Positions 47,022-53,812 of a stretch of DNA of 64,000 nucleotides are shown here, in pieces; positions within the stretch are counted from its first letter, which is position 1, and every line of letters begins with the position of its first letter. The stretch covers positions 3,637-67,636 of the forward strand of contig URFZ01000012.1 of NCBI GenBank assembly GCA_900547165.1. The letters run 5' to 3'. The DNA is from an uncultured Eubacteriales bacterium (GTDB lineage: Bacteria > Bacillota > Clostridia > Oscillospirales > UBA644). A program made the position numbers and the translations under genes. The notes below the pieces were generated by a model. The model did no database searches and was not told the DNA's origin. It was given only the letters and a program-made list of their open reading frames with translations.

Positions 47022-48284
47022 TTATACCTCTTCGCGGGTTATGTCCGCACCGATACTGCGGAATTTGTTTATCAGATCCTCGTAACCGCGTTCTATGAAA
47101 CCCTTGTCCTCGACTTCGGTCACGCCGTCCGCCATAAGTCCCGCAATTATCATTGCGGCACCCGCGCGGAGATCGAGCGAACGGACTTTTGCGCCGTTCA
47201 GTTTTTCAACGCCTTTAACAACACAGAGATCGTCGTCCACATTGATTTTTGCGCCCATATACGCAAGTTCGGAAACATATCCGAAACGTTTGTCGTAAAC
47301 ACCCTCACGAATCTGCGATTCACCGGAAGCGACCGTCATAAGCGCGGTCAACTGCGGCTGCATATCGGTCGGAAAACCGGGATACGGCTGGGTTTTCAGA
47401 CGCACGGCAAAAAGTTTGCCTTTGCGTGAGACTTCAACGGAATCGTCATTTTCGACAACCGTCACGCCCGCGTCACGAAGTTTTGCGGTTATGGATTCAA
47501 GGTGCTTGGGAATAACGTTGCAAACGCGGACTTTTCCGCCCGCAGCTGCGGCGGCGACCATATATGTTCCCGCCTCTATCTGGTCGGGAATTATCGCATA
47601 ACTTCTGCCGACGAGGGGTTTGCCGCCCCTTATCTTTATAACGTCCGTACCGGCACCTCTTACATCGGCGCCCATGGAATTTAAAAAGTTTGCAACGTCA
47701 ACGACATGGGGTTCTTTTGCCGCGTTTTCGATAACGGTCAGACCCTGCGCGCCCGTTGCGGCAAGCATTATGTTTATCGTTGCGCCGACGCTGACAAGGT
47801 CAAGATATATTCTTGTTCCCGTAAGCCCGTTTTCGGCGTTGCAGCGAATCATTTTATCGGAATCGTCAACATCCGCGCCGAGAAGACGGAAACCTTTTAT
47901 ATGCTGGTCTATCGGGCGCGCGTCGAAAGCACAGCCGCCGGGAAGCCCCACGGTGGCCTTGCCGAAACGTCCCAACAGCGCTCCTATGAGATAATACGAC
48001 GCCCGCATTTGGCGAACGCCGTCCGAAGTCGCGGAAACATCGCCGTTTATATTCGAACAGTCTATAACGACCGTTGTTCTGTCTTTATATTCAACCGTCG
48101 CACCGAGATCGCGCAGAATTCCGATAAGGGTTCTGACATCGCTGATGTCGGGGACGTTTTCGATAGTGCATTTTCCGTTCACAAGCACGGCGGCAGGGAT
48201 AATGGCGACTGCGGCATTCTTTGCACCGCTGACCGTCACTTCACCGTTAAGGCTCTTTCCGCCGCGGATCGTGTATCGTATCAA
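47022..48284 (-). CDS. murA: UDP-N-acetylglucosamine 1-carboxyvinyltransferase MurA
   Basis: About 420 residues; catalyses the first committed step of peptidoglycan synthesis, adding enolpyruvate from PEP to UDP-GlcNAc. The fosfomycin-target Cys118 is present in 'LPGGCAFDARP', with Lys22-Asn23 ('SGAKNA') near the start, so fosfomycin sensitivity at the target is expected. Translation probably starts at TTG 48284, which gives the family N-terminus 'IRYTIRGG'; a frame up to 48320 adds 12 residues without homology. The promoter at 48383-48411 drives the operon murA-walJ-rlmH-TSCPD-pgcA. Confidence 0.94.
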   Translation of the reverse strand: MIRYTIRGGKSLNGEVTVSGAKNAAVAIIPAAVLVNGKCTIENVPDISDVRTLIGILRDLGATVEYKDRTTVVIDCSNINGDVSATSDGVRQMRASYYLIGALLGRFGKATVGLPGGCAFDARPIDQHIKGFRLLGADVDDSDKMIRCNAENGLTGTRIYLDLVSVGATINIMLAATGAQGLTVIENAAKEPHVVDVANFLNSMGADVRGAGTDVIKIRGGKPLVGRSYAIIPDQIEAGTYMVAAAAAGGKVRVCNVIPKHLESITAKLRDAGVTVVENDDSVEVSRKGKLFAVRLKTQPYPGFPTDMQPQLTALMTVASGESQIREGVYDKRFGYVSELAYMGAKINVDDDLCVVKGVEKLNGAKVRSLDLRAGAAMIIAGLMADGVTEVEDKGFIERGYEDLINKFRSIGADITREEV

Positions 48285-48382
48285 AAGATAACACCCGCTT
48301 TCGGTTTTTCGGACACGCAAAAACGCTCCGTCTCTGCGGAGAATTTTCTGTATGGCACTATATATCGTGTCCTTTAAGTTAT

Positions 48383-48411
48383 ATTTTACAACATATTCTA
48401 ATATTTTGCAA
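48383..48411 (-). promoter_or_regulatory. Promoter of the murA operon
   Basis: TTGCAA (48411-48406), 17 nt, TAAAAT (48388-48383) on the reverse strand; leader about 90 nt. Confidence 0.75.
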
Positions 48412-48523
48412 TAGATAAATATAAAAATTCACAAAATAATACCCCGACGACGCTGAATGAGACGAACGAACACGGAATCAGACGAAAAGAGAAGACCGAA
48501 ACGAGAAAAACATAAAAAAAGTA

Positions 48524-48552
48524 TTGACAATTATTCACAGATATGATACAAT
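48524..48552 (+). promoter_or_regulatory. Promoter of the orphan small RNA
   Basis: TTGACA (48524-48529), 17 nt, TACAAT (48547-48552). No forward-strand gene follows before the terminator at 48690-48733. Confidence 0.85.
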
Positions 48553-48558
48553 AATATC

Positions 48559-48734
48559 AAAGAAAAGAACGTTGTTTCCATATCATCAAAGGAACAACAA
48601 AAGAAAACATTGGTTATACTCTCCTTTAAGTTTTTTTATAAAAGCGCCCGAGTCGGCTTTCCGCAAATGTCGGACAAGGGGCGTGCAAAAGCGAACGGAT
48701 AAGCGTTTGGGGGCGCTTATCCGTTCGCTTTTTA
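48559..48734 (+). ncRNA. Candidate small RNA with anti-Shine-Dalgarno tract
   Basis: A consensus promoter and a strong intrinsic terminator enclose about 176 nt with no credible reading frame. The predicted RNA has a 5' hairpin (GTTGTTTCC 48571-48579 with GGAACAAC 48591-48598), an unpaired pyrimidine tract containing CTCTCCTTT (48619-48627) that is complementary to Shine-Dalgarno sequences, a T-rich linker, a CGCCC/GGGCG stem (about 48645-48682) and the terminator. This layout is typical of trans-acting regulatory RNAs that block translation starts. It does not look like 6S, tmRNA or SRP RNA. Targets are unknown. Confidence 0.6.
48690..48733 (+). terminator. Terminator of the orphan small RNA
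   Basis: A perfect 16-bp stem (48690-48705 with 48714-48729), 8-nt loop and five T residues. On the reverse strand it can also serve the mscS-type gene. Confidence 0.92.
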
Positions 48735-48802
48735 TACTTGAAAATATAATTTTTTGCAGAATCGTTTTTCATTTTACCGTCTTGAAATACTCAGTCTGCG
48801 AA

Positions 48803-49612
48803 TCATTTCATGTGAACGTCCATCTGCGGGAACGGTATTTCCACGCCGTTTTCAACGAATTTTTTCGTAACCTCTTCGTTCAGGAAGTACCGAGCCTCCC
48901 AATAATTCGTCCTATCTGTCCAACAGCGGAGAATGAAATCGAGAGAACTTTCGTTCTGTTTATCGAGAACCACGACAGGTTCGGGGTCTTCAAGCACAAG
49001 CGCATAATCTTCCGCCGTTTGAAGCAGAATATCGCGTACCTTATTTATATCGGAACCGTAAGCGACTCCAAAAGTCAGATCCAAACGTCTTGTCTGCTCT
49101 GCGCTGTAATTGACTATCGCGGCGTTCGAAAGACCGCCGTTCGGAAGTGTTATGTGCTGATTTTCTATCGTTTTTATAACGGTATAAAAAACGTTTATCG
49201 AGACGACCGTCCCCTCGTTATCCGCAGTTTTGATGTAATCGCCCTCTTTGAAAGGTTTGAATATAAGGAGCATAAGTCCACCCGCGAAATTGGAAAGAGA
49301 CCCTTGAAGCGCAAGGCCTATCGCAACGCCGCAGGAAGCGAAAAGCGTTAAAAACGACGATTCGGGAATGCCGAGCGTCACGGCGGCAGTCGCAACAAGA
49401 ATCACTTTAAGAACAAGCCCTATCGCGCTGGTCATAAAAGAACGGACGGTATGGTCGAGCTTTGAAAACAGTTTGCCCTTGTCAAGCAATTTCATCAGTT
49501 GCTTGACGAGTTTCCAACCTATAAACAGTATAAGGAATGCAATGACAAGTTTGATAACGAGTTCCGTTGCGTGTTGCAGCAGATACGTTTTTATCTGCTC
49601 GAATGTTTCCAT
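48803..49612 (-). CDS. MscS-family mechanosensitive ion channel
   Basis: A 269-residue small-conductance mechanosensitive channel: three N-terminal helices (about 15-100), the pore helix 'GVAIGLALQGSLSNFAGGLMLLIFKPF' shared with MscS/YkuT, and the beta domain 'GDYIKTADNEGTVVSINVFYTVI'. It opens on membrane tension to release solutes after osmotic downshock. GGAG lies about 9 nt before the ATG at 49612. Transcribed alone from 49689-49717, divergent from nrdD. Confidence 0.9.
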   Translation of the reverse strand: METFEQIKTYLLQHATELVIKLVIAFLILFIGWKLVKQLMKLLDKGKLFSKLDHTVRSFMTSAIGLVLKVILVATAAVTLGIPESSFLTLFASCGVAIGLALQGSLSNFAGGLMLLIFKPFKEGDYIKTADNEGTVVSINVFYTVIKTIENQHITLPNGGLSNAAIVNYSAEQTRRLDLTFGVAYGSDINKVRDILLQTAEDYALVLEDPEPVVVLDKQNESSLDFILRCWTDRTNYWEARYFLNEEVTKKFVENGVEIPFPQMDVHMK

Positions 49613-49688
49613 TATAAAAACTCCTTTCGCGGAGAAAAATTTTTTATGTTTTTTCGAAGCGGTTTTTTGTTCCGCTTTCCGTATTTTC

Positions 49689-49717
49689 ATTCTACCACAC
49701 AAATTCAAAAAATGCAA
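49689..49717 (-). promoter_or_regulatory. Promoter of the mscS-type gene
   Basis: TTGCAT (49717-49712), 17 nt, TAGAAT (49694-49689) with extended -10 TGG on the reverse strand. Confidence 0.75.
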
Positions 49718-49744
49718 TATCGTAAAAAAAGTTCCGTTTGGGTA

Positions 49745-49773
49745 TTGACAAAAGACGTGCCGAGTGGTATACT
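49745..49773 (+). promoter_or_regulatory. Promoter of the nrdD operon
   Basis: TTGACA (49745-49750), 17 nt, TATACT (49768-49773) with extended -10 TGG. The -10 overlaps the first NrdR box; the transcript has a leader of about 175 nt before the ATG. Confidence 0.85.
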
Positions 49774-49784
49774 ATACTTAGTGT
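49769..49784. promoter_or_regulatory. NrdR box 1
   Basis: ATACTATACTTAGTGT agrees with about 13 of 16 positions of the NrdR consensus (ACACwATATwTwGTGT) and overlaps the -10. Confidence 0.65.
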
Positions 49785-49800
49785 CACGGAAAACGAGCAA

Positions 49801-49816
49801 ACACAAGATATTGTGT
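49801..49816. promoter_or_regulatory. NrdR box 2
   Basis: ACACAAGATATTGTGT is a near-perfect NrdR box. It starts 32 bp after box 1, that is three helical turns, the spacing NrdR needs to bind both boxes on one DNA face. NrdR, an ATP-cone repressor, switches off nrd genes when dATP is high. Confidence 0.75.
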
Positions 49817-49956
49817 TTTTACAGCAGAAGAGAAAAACAATTACAGAACAGGGAAAAGAGGCGGTTTTTCGGCGTTTTTCTTTGGTGTCCGAGTTTCGGA
49901 GACCGAAAAAAACGAACCTGACGAACACGTTTTGCCCCGAGAGAGGACATAGAAAA

Positions 49957-52233
49957 ATGAAAACAATCATCAAAAGAAACGGCGAGGCCGTTCCGTTTGA
50001 CGAATCAAAAATCTTCAACGCGATCTACGCGGCGAACAAGGCGGTAAAAGACGAGCCGATGACAAGCATCGACTTTGAGTATCTGACAAAAAAGGTGCTT
50101 CAACAACTTGACGCCGAGCAATGCACGGTTGAGCAGGTTCAGGACATCGTTGAGTCCATGCTCATCAAGTACGACTACGAAAAGACCGCAAAAGCGTATA
50201 TCCTTTACAGAGCGGAACACGCGAAGATAAGAGACGCGGAATCCGACCTGATGAACATTTACAACGAGTTGACCTATTCCGACTCAAAGGATGCCGACAT
50301 CAAGAGAGAGAACGCCAACATCGACGGCGACACCGCGATGGGAACGATGCTCAAATACGGTTCCGAAGGCGCGAAATATTACGTTGACAATTATGTTCTT
50401 CCCAAAGAAATGGCAAAGGCGCATATCGGCGGAGATATACACATTCACGACAAAGACTTCTACATGCTGACCGAGACCTGCTGTCAGATAGACCTTATAA
50501 AACTGTTCAAGGACGGATTCTGCACGGGTCACGGTTATCTGAGAGCGCCGCAATCCATAATGAGTTACGCATCGCTTGCCTGCATCGCCATTCAGGCAAA
50601 CCAGAACGAAATGCACGGCGGTCAGAGCGTTCCGAACTTCGATTATTCCATGGCTCCCGGCGTTGCGAAGACTTATGTCAAAGAGTATTACGATGCGCTG
50701 GCGCAGAGCCTTGCCGTAAGACTCGGAATAGGCTACGCGGACGCTTGCGCAATAGCGAAAAACATCAAAAAGGAACTTCCCGCCCCGACATTGAGCAATG
50801 CGGACGCATTTGAAGCGGAACTCTGCAAGTGGTTCACGCAGGCTGACGACAAATTCGGTCTTGACGGAAAAGTTCTTGTTGCGGCGCACAAAAACGCAGC
50901 TGAAACGGCGCTTGCAAGCACCGACAAGGCGACGTTCCAGGCAATGGAAGCACTTGTTCATAATCTGAACACGATGAACTCCCGTGCGGGCGCACAGGTT
51001 CCGTTCAGTTCCGTCAACTACGGCACGGACACCAGCCCCGAGGGCAGAATGGTTATGAAAAACCTGCTTCTTGCAACGGATAACGGTCTCGGCAACGGCG
51101 AAACGCCCATCTTCCCCGTTCAGATATTCAAGGTAAAAGAGGGTATCAACTACAATCCCGAAGACCCGAACTACGACCTGTTCAGACTTGCGATAAAGAC
51201 AAGCGCGAAGAGACTCTTCCCGAATTTCAGTTTTATCGACGCACCGTTCAATCTTGAATACTACAAGCCCGGCGATTACAACACCGAGGTTGCTTACATG
51301 GGTTGCCGTACCAGAGTTATGGCAAACACCTACGACCCGACAAAAGCGGTTACCTGCGGCAGAGGAAACCTGAGTTTCACATCCATTAACCTGCCGAGAC
51401 TCGGCATCAGAGCAAACAGGGACATCGACACGTTCTACAAAGAACTTGACGAAGAGATGGATCTCGTTACCCGCCAGCTGCTGCACCGTTTCAAGATCCA
51501 ATGCACAAAAAAAGGCAGAAACTACCCGTTCCTTATGGGTCAGGGTATATGGATAGACTCCGACAAGATAGGTCCCGACGACAGCGTTGCGGAAATTCTG
51601 AAACACGGAACATTGAGCATAGGCTTCATCGGACTTGCGGAAACGCTTAAAGCGCTGACGGGCAAACACCACGGCGAAAGCGAAGAGTCCAGAAAACTCG
51701 GTCTTGAAATAATCACTCACATGAGAAAGTTCTGCGATGACAAATCAAAAGAAACTCATCTGAACTTCACGCTTCTTGCAACTCCCGCAGAGGGATTGAG
51801 CGGCAGATTCGTCCGCATAGACAAGAAGAAATACGGCATAATCCCCGGCGTTACGGACAGAGATTATTACACCAACTCATTCCACGTTCCCGTATACTAT
51901 CCGATAAGCGCATTCGAAAAACTCGACATCGAGGCACCGTATCACGCGCTTACGAACGCAGGACACATCAGTTACGTTGAACTTGACGGCGATACCTGCA
52001 AGAACCCGCAGGCGTTTGAAGCGGTTATCCGCCACATGAAAGAGGTCGGCATCGGTTACGGTTCCGTTAACCACCCCGTTGACAGAGACCCCGTATGCGG
52101 CTTCACGGGAGTTATCGATGACGTTTGCCCGCGCTGCGGAAGACGCGAAGGCGAACCCGTAACGGTTGAAAGACTGAACGAACTGAGAAAGAAGTTCCCC
52201 GGCGTTCCCGTTCCCTGCGACTGCAATCACTGA
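49957..52233 (+). CDS. nrdD: Anaerobic ribonucleoside-triphosphate reductase, catalytic part lacking the glycyl-radical domain
   Basis: A 758-residue protein that would reduce ribonucleotides to deoxyribonucleotides without oxygen. It has an N-terminal ATP cone (about 1-90, 'IIKRNGEAVPFDESKI') for dATP/ATP control and the ten-stranded barrel with 'SRAGAQVPFSSVNYGTDTS' and 'CGRGNLSFTSINLPRLG'. The C-terminal cysteines are C714, C724, C727, C754 and C756. The protein ends at 'PCDCNH': the usual last 30-60 residues with the RxxGY glycyl-radical loop are missing and are encoded by the next gene. GAGAGGA lies 8 nt before the ATG. The frame before 49957 is leader, not protein. Confidence 0.93.
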   Translation: MKTIIKRNGEAVPFDESKIFNAIYAANKAVKDEPMTSIDFEYLTKKVLQQLDAEQCTVEQVQDIVESMLIKYDYEKTAKAYILYRAEHAKIRDAESDLMNIYNELTYSDSKDADIKRENANIDGDTAMGTMLKYGSEGAKYYVDNYVLPKEMAKAHIGGDIHIHDKDFYMLTETCCQIDLIKLFKDGFCTGHGYLRAPQSIMSYASLACIAIQANQNEMHGGQSVPNFDYSMAPGVAKTYVKEYYDALAQSLAVRLGIGYADACAIAKNIKKELPAPTLSNADAFEAELCKWFTQADDKFGLDGKVLVAAHKNAAETALASTDKATFQAMEALVHNLNTMNSRAGAQVPFSSVNYGTDTSPEGRMVMKNLLLATDNGLGNGETPIFPVQIFKVKEGINYNPEDPNYDLFRLAIKTSAKRLFPNFSFIDAPFNLEYYKPGDYNTEVAYMGCRTRVMANTYDPTKAVTCGRGNLSFTSINLPRLGIRANRDIDTFYKELDEEMDLVTRQLLHRFKIQCTKKGRNYPFLMGQGIWIDSDKIGPDDSVAEILKHGTLSIGFIGLAETLKALTGKHHGESEESRKLGLEIITHMRKFCDDKSKETHLNFTLLATPAEGLSGRFVRIDKKKYGIIPGVTDRDYYTNSFHVPVYYPISAFEKLDIEAPYHALTNAGHISYVELDGDTCKNPQAFEAVIRHMKEVGIGYGSVNHPVDRDPVCGFTGVIDDVCPRCGRREGEPVTVERLNELRKKFPGVPVPCDCNH

Positions 52234-52254
52234 TAAATAAAGGAGATAAAAAAG

Positions 52255-52419
52255 ATGAATACTATGGTTAAGAATATAAACGGTCAGGTTGGAGAAGACG
52301 TTAAATTTGAGCGTATTCGCAGAATTACCGGTTATCTTGTCGGCACACTCGACAGATTCAACGACGCCAAAAGAGCAGAGGTAAGCGACAGAGTTAAGCA
52401 TGGAATATCAAGAAGCTGA
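52255..52419 (+). CDS. Separate glycyl-radical domain of NrdD (54 residues)
   Basis: A small gene between nrdD and nrdG, with AAAGGAG 8-9 nt before its ATG. Its product contains 'FERIRRITGYLVGTLDRFN' followed by 'DAKRAEVSDRVKHG', which matches residue by residue the last part of ordinary NrdD enzymes (E. coli: RRVCGYLGS...GKQEEVKRRVKHMG). Gly26 in ITGY would be the radical site made by NrdG. Because nrdD has its own stop 21 nt upstream and this gene its own strong ribosome site, the split is real and not a simple frameshift. It resembles the stand-alone radical protein GrcA of pyruvate formate-lyase in idea. It overlaps nrdG by 20 nt. Confidence 0.9.
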   Translation: MNTMVKNINGQVGEDVKFERIRRITGYLVGTLDRFNDAKRAEVSDRVKHGISRS

Positions 52420-52927
52420 TAAAACATTGCGTCTATGCGGAGTTGAGCCGGAGTCCATCGTTGACGGACCCGGCTTCCGCTTCGTTATATTCGTTCAGGG
52501 ATGTCCGCATCATTGCCCGGGCTGTCACAATCCGCAGTCGCACGATTTCGACGGCGGGTATACCGTGACCGAGGACGAACTGTTCGACGCAATAAAGGAA
52601 AACAGACATCTTGCGGGCGTCACTTTTTCGGGCGGCGAACCTTTTTGCCAACCCGAAAGTCTCGCGAGAATAGGAAAGCGCGTCAAAGAAGAACTCGGCA
52701 AAACCGTTATGACTTACACGGGTTATACGCTTGAACAACTGAAAGCGAAAAACGACGAGGGCATAAACAGTCTTCTCACCGTTACGGACATACTCGTTGA
52801 CGGCAGATATGTCGAAGGACTTCGGGATCTGACGCTTTTGTTCCGGGGCAGCGAAAACCAGCGCGTTATTGATATGAACAAAACACGTCAAAAAGGAGAA
52901 GTCGTTCTCTGCGACCTCGAATACTGA
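52400..52927 (+). CDS. nrdG: Anaerobic ribonucleotide reductase activating protein NrdG
   Basis: A 175-residue radical SAM enzyme that puts the glycyl radical on NrdD. The 4Fe-4S cysteines are C35, C39 and C42 in 'GCPHHCPGC', the CX3CX2C form, and 'VTFSGGEPF' contacts SAM. It starts inside the end of the radical-domain gene (20-nt overlap in another frame) without a good ribosome site of its own, so its translation depends on that small gene, which keeps activase and radical domain in step. Confidence 0.93.
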   Translation: MEYQEADKTLRLCGVEPESIVDGPGFRFVIFVQGCPHHCPGCHNPQSHDFDGGYTVTEDELFDAIKENRHLAGVTFSGGEPFCQPESLARIGKRVKEELGKTVMTYTGYTLEQLKAKNDEGINSLLTVTDILVDGRYVEGLRDLTLLFRGSENQRVIDMNKTRQKGEVVLCDLEY

Positions 52928-52943
52928 AAACGGAGAAAAATAT

Positions 52944-53141
52944 ATGCAGATAAAACTCAACCCCGACGCGGAAGTGGTAAAAACCGTAAAAGAGGGTTTG
53001 AAGGCGAAAGACGGATACTGCCCGTGTCGCGTCGGCAAAGACCCCGATTACAAATGTATGTGCAAAGAGTTCAGAGAGCAGATAGCCGACCCCGATTTTG
53101 AGGGATACTGCCATTGTATGCTCTATTACAAAGAAAAATAA
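52944..53141 (+). CDS. Ferredoxin-thioredoxin-reductase-like catalytic protein (65 residues)
   Basis: A 65-residue protein with three paired cysteine motifs, CPC (26-28), CMC (38-40) and CHC (56-58), the pattern of the catalytic subunit of ferredoxin:thioredoxin reductase, which binds a 4Fe-4S cluster next to a redox disulfide and passes electrons from ferredoxin to thiols. It is shorter than plant FTR but complete around the cluster. In this operon it could supply reducing power to the cysteines of NrdD or to a thioredoxin; that is inference. Starts 16 nt after nrdG. Confidence 0.85.
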   Translation: MQIKLNPDAEVVKTVKEGLKAKDGYCPCRVGKDPDYKCMCKEFREQIADPDFEGYCHCMLYYKEK

Positions 53142-53161
53142 TACGAAAGGGAAAAAGAATT

Positions 53162-53701
53162 ATGGCTGACAAATACGCAGGAACGCAGACAAAGAAAAAC
53201 CTCGAAGCGGCCTTTGCGGGCGAATCCCAGGCAAGAAACAAGTACACCTATTTTGCTTCAAAAGCGAAAAAAGAGGGTTATGAGCAGATTGCGGCGCTGT
53301 TTCTGAAAACCGCGGAAAACGAAAAAGAACACGCAAAAATGTGGTTCAAAGAACTTGACGGAATAGGCGACACCGCGCAGAACCTTGCGGCAGCGGCGGC
53401 GGGCGAAAACTTTGAATGGACGGATATGTACGACGGTTTTGCGAAAACCGCGGAAGAAGAGGGCTTTTCCGAACTTGCGGAAAAATTCCGCCTTGTTGCG
53501 GCGATCGAAAAAGAGCACGAGGAGCGTTACCGCGCGCTTTTGAAAAACGTTGAGACCGCACAGGTTTTCGAAAAGAGCGAAATCAAAGTTTGGGAATGCC
53601 GCAACTGCGGTCATATAGCGGTGGGTCCGAAAGCGCCGCTCGTATGCCCGACCTGCGCACACCCGCAGAGTTATTTCGAACTCAGAGAGAAAAATTATTG
53701 A
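53162..53701 (+). CDS. rbr: Rubrerythrin
   Basis: A 179-residue rubrerythrin. The four-helix diiron part has 'NEKEHAKMWFKEL' and 'IEKEHEERYRALL' (ExxH ligands); the C-terminal rubredoxin domain has CxxC pairs 'ECRNCGHIA' and 'CPTCAHPQSYF'. It reduces hydrogen peroxide with electrons from NADH or rubredoxin and protects anaerobes against oxygen. Start at 53162, the ATG before 'MADKYAGTQTKKNL'; it follows the FTR-like gene by 20 bp and closes the nrd operon. Confidence 0.95.
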   Translation: MADKYAGTQTKKNLEAAFAGESQARNKYTYFASKAKKEGYEQIAALFLKTAENEKEHAKMWFKELDGIGDTAQNLAAAAAGENFEWTDMYDGFAKTAEEEGFSELAEKFRLVAAIEKEHEERYRALLKNVETAQVFEKSEIKVWECRNCGHIAVGPKAPLVCPTCAHPQSYFELREKNY

Positions 53702-53746
53702 TTACGATTTTTTTACGGTTATAATTGAACAAAAAAAACAAAGACA

Positions 53747-53786
53747 AGGGCGGGGACACGAACTTTTCAGTCAGTGTTCCCGCTCT
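53747..53786. terminator. Terminator between the nrd operon and fhs
   Basis: A 12-bp stem (53747-53758 with 53775-53786, two G-U pairs). The reverse strand has a long T tract beyond it (serving fhs), the forward strand TATTGTTTATATTTT. Confidence 0.8.
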
Positions 53787-53812
53787 TATTGTTTATATTT
53801 TAGTTTTTCAAA

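Noticed and set aside
48524..49351. A 275-codon forward frame beginning in the small-RNA promoter
   Set aside because: Its start codon is the TTG of the -35 box, it crosses a strong terminator and then runs antisense to the MscS-type gene.
52231..52260. A frameshift or sequencing error splitting one nrdD gene
   Set aside because: The upstream gene ends in its own frame with a plausible CDCNH tail, 21 nt separate the two, and a strong ribosome site with an ATG precedes the second part; a single indel would not create this.
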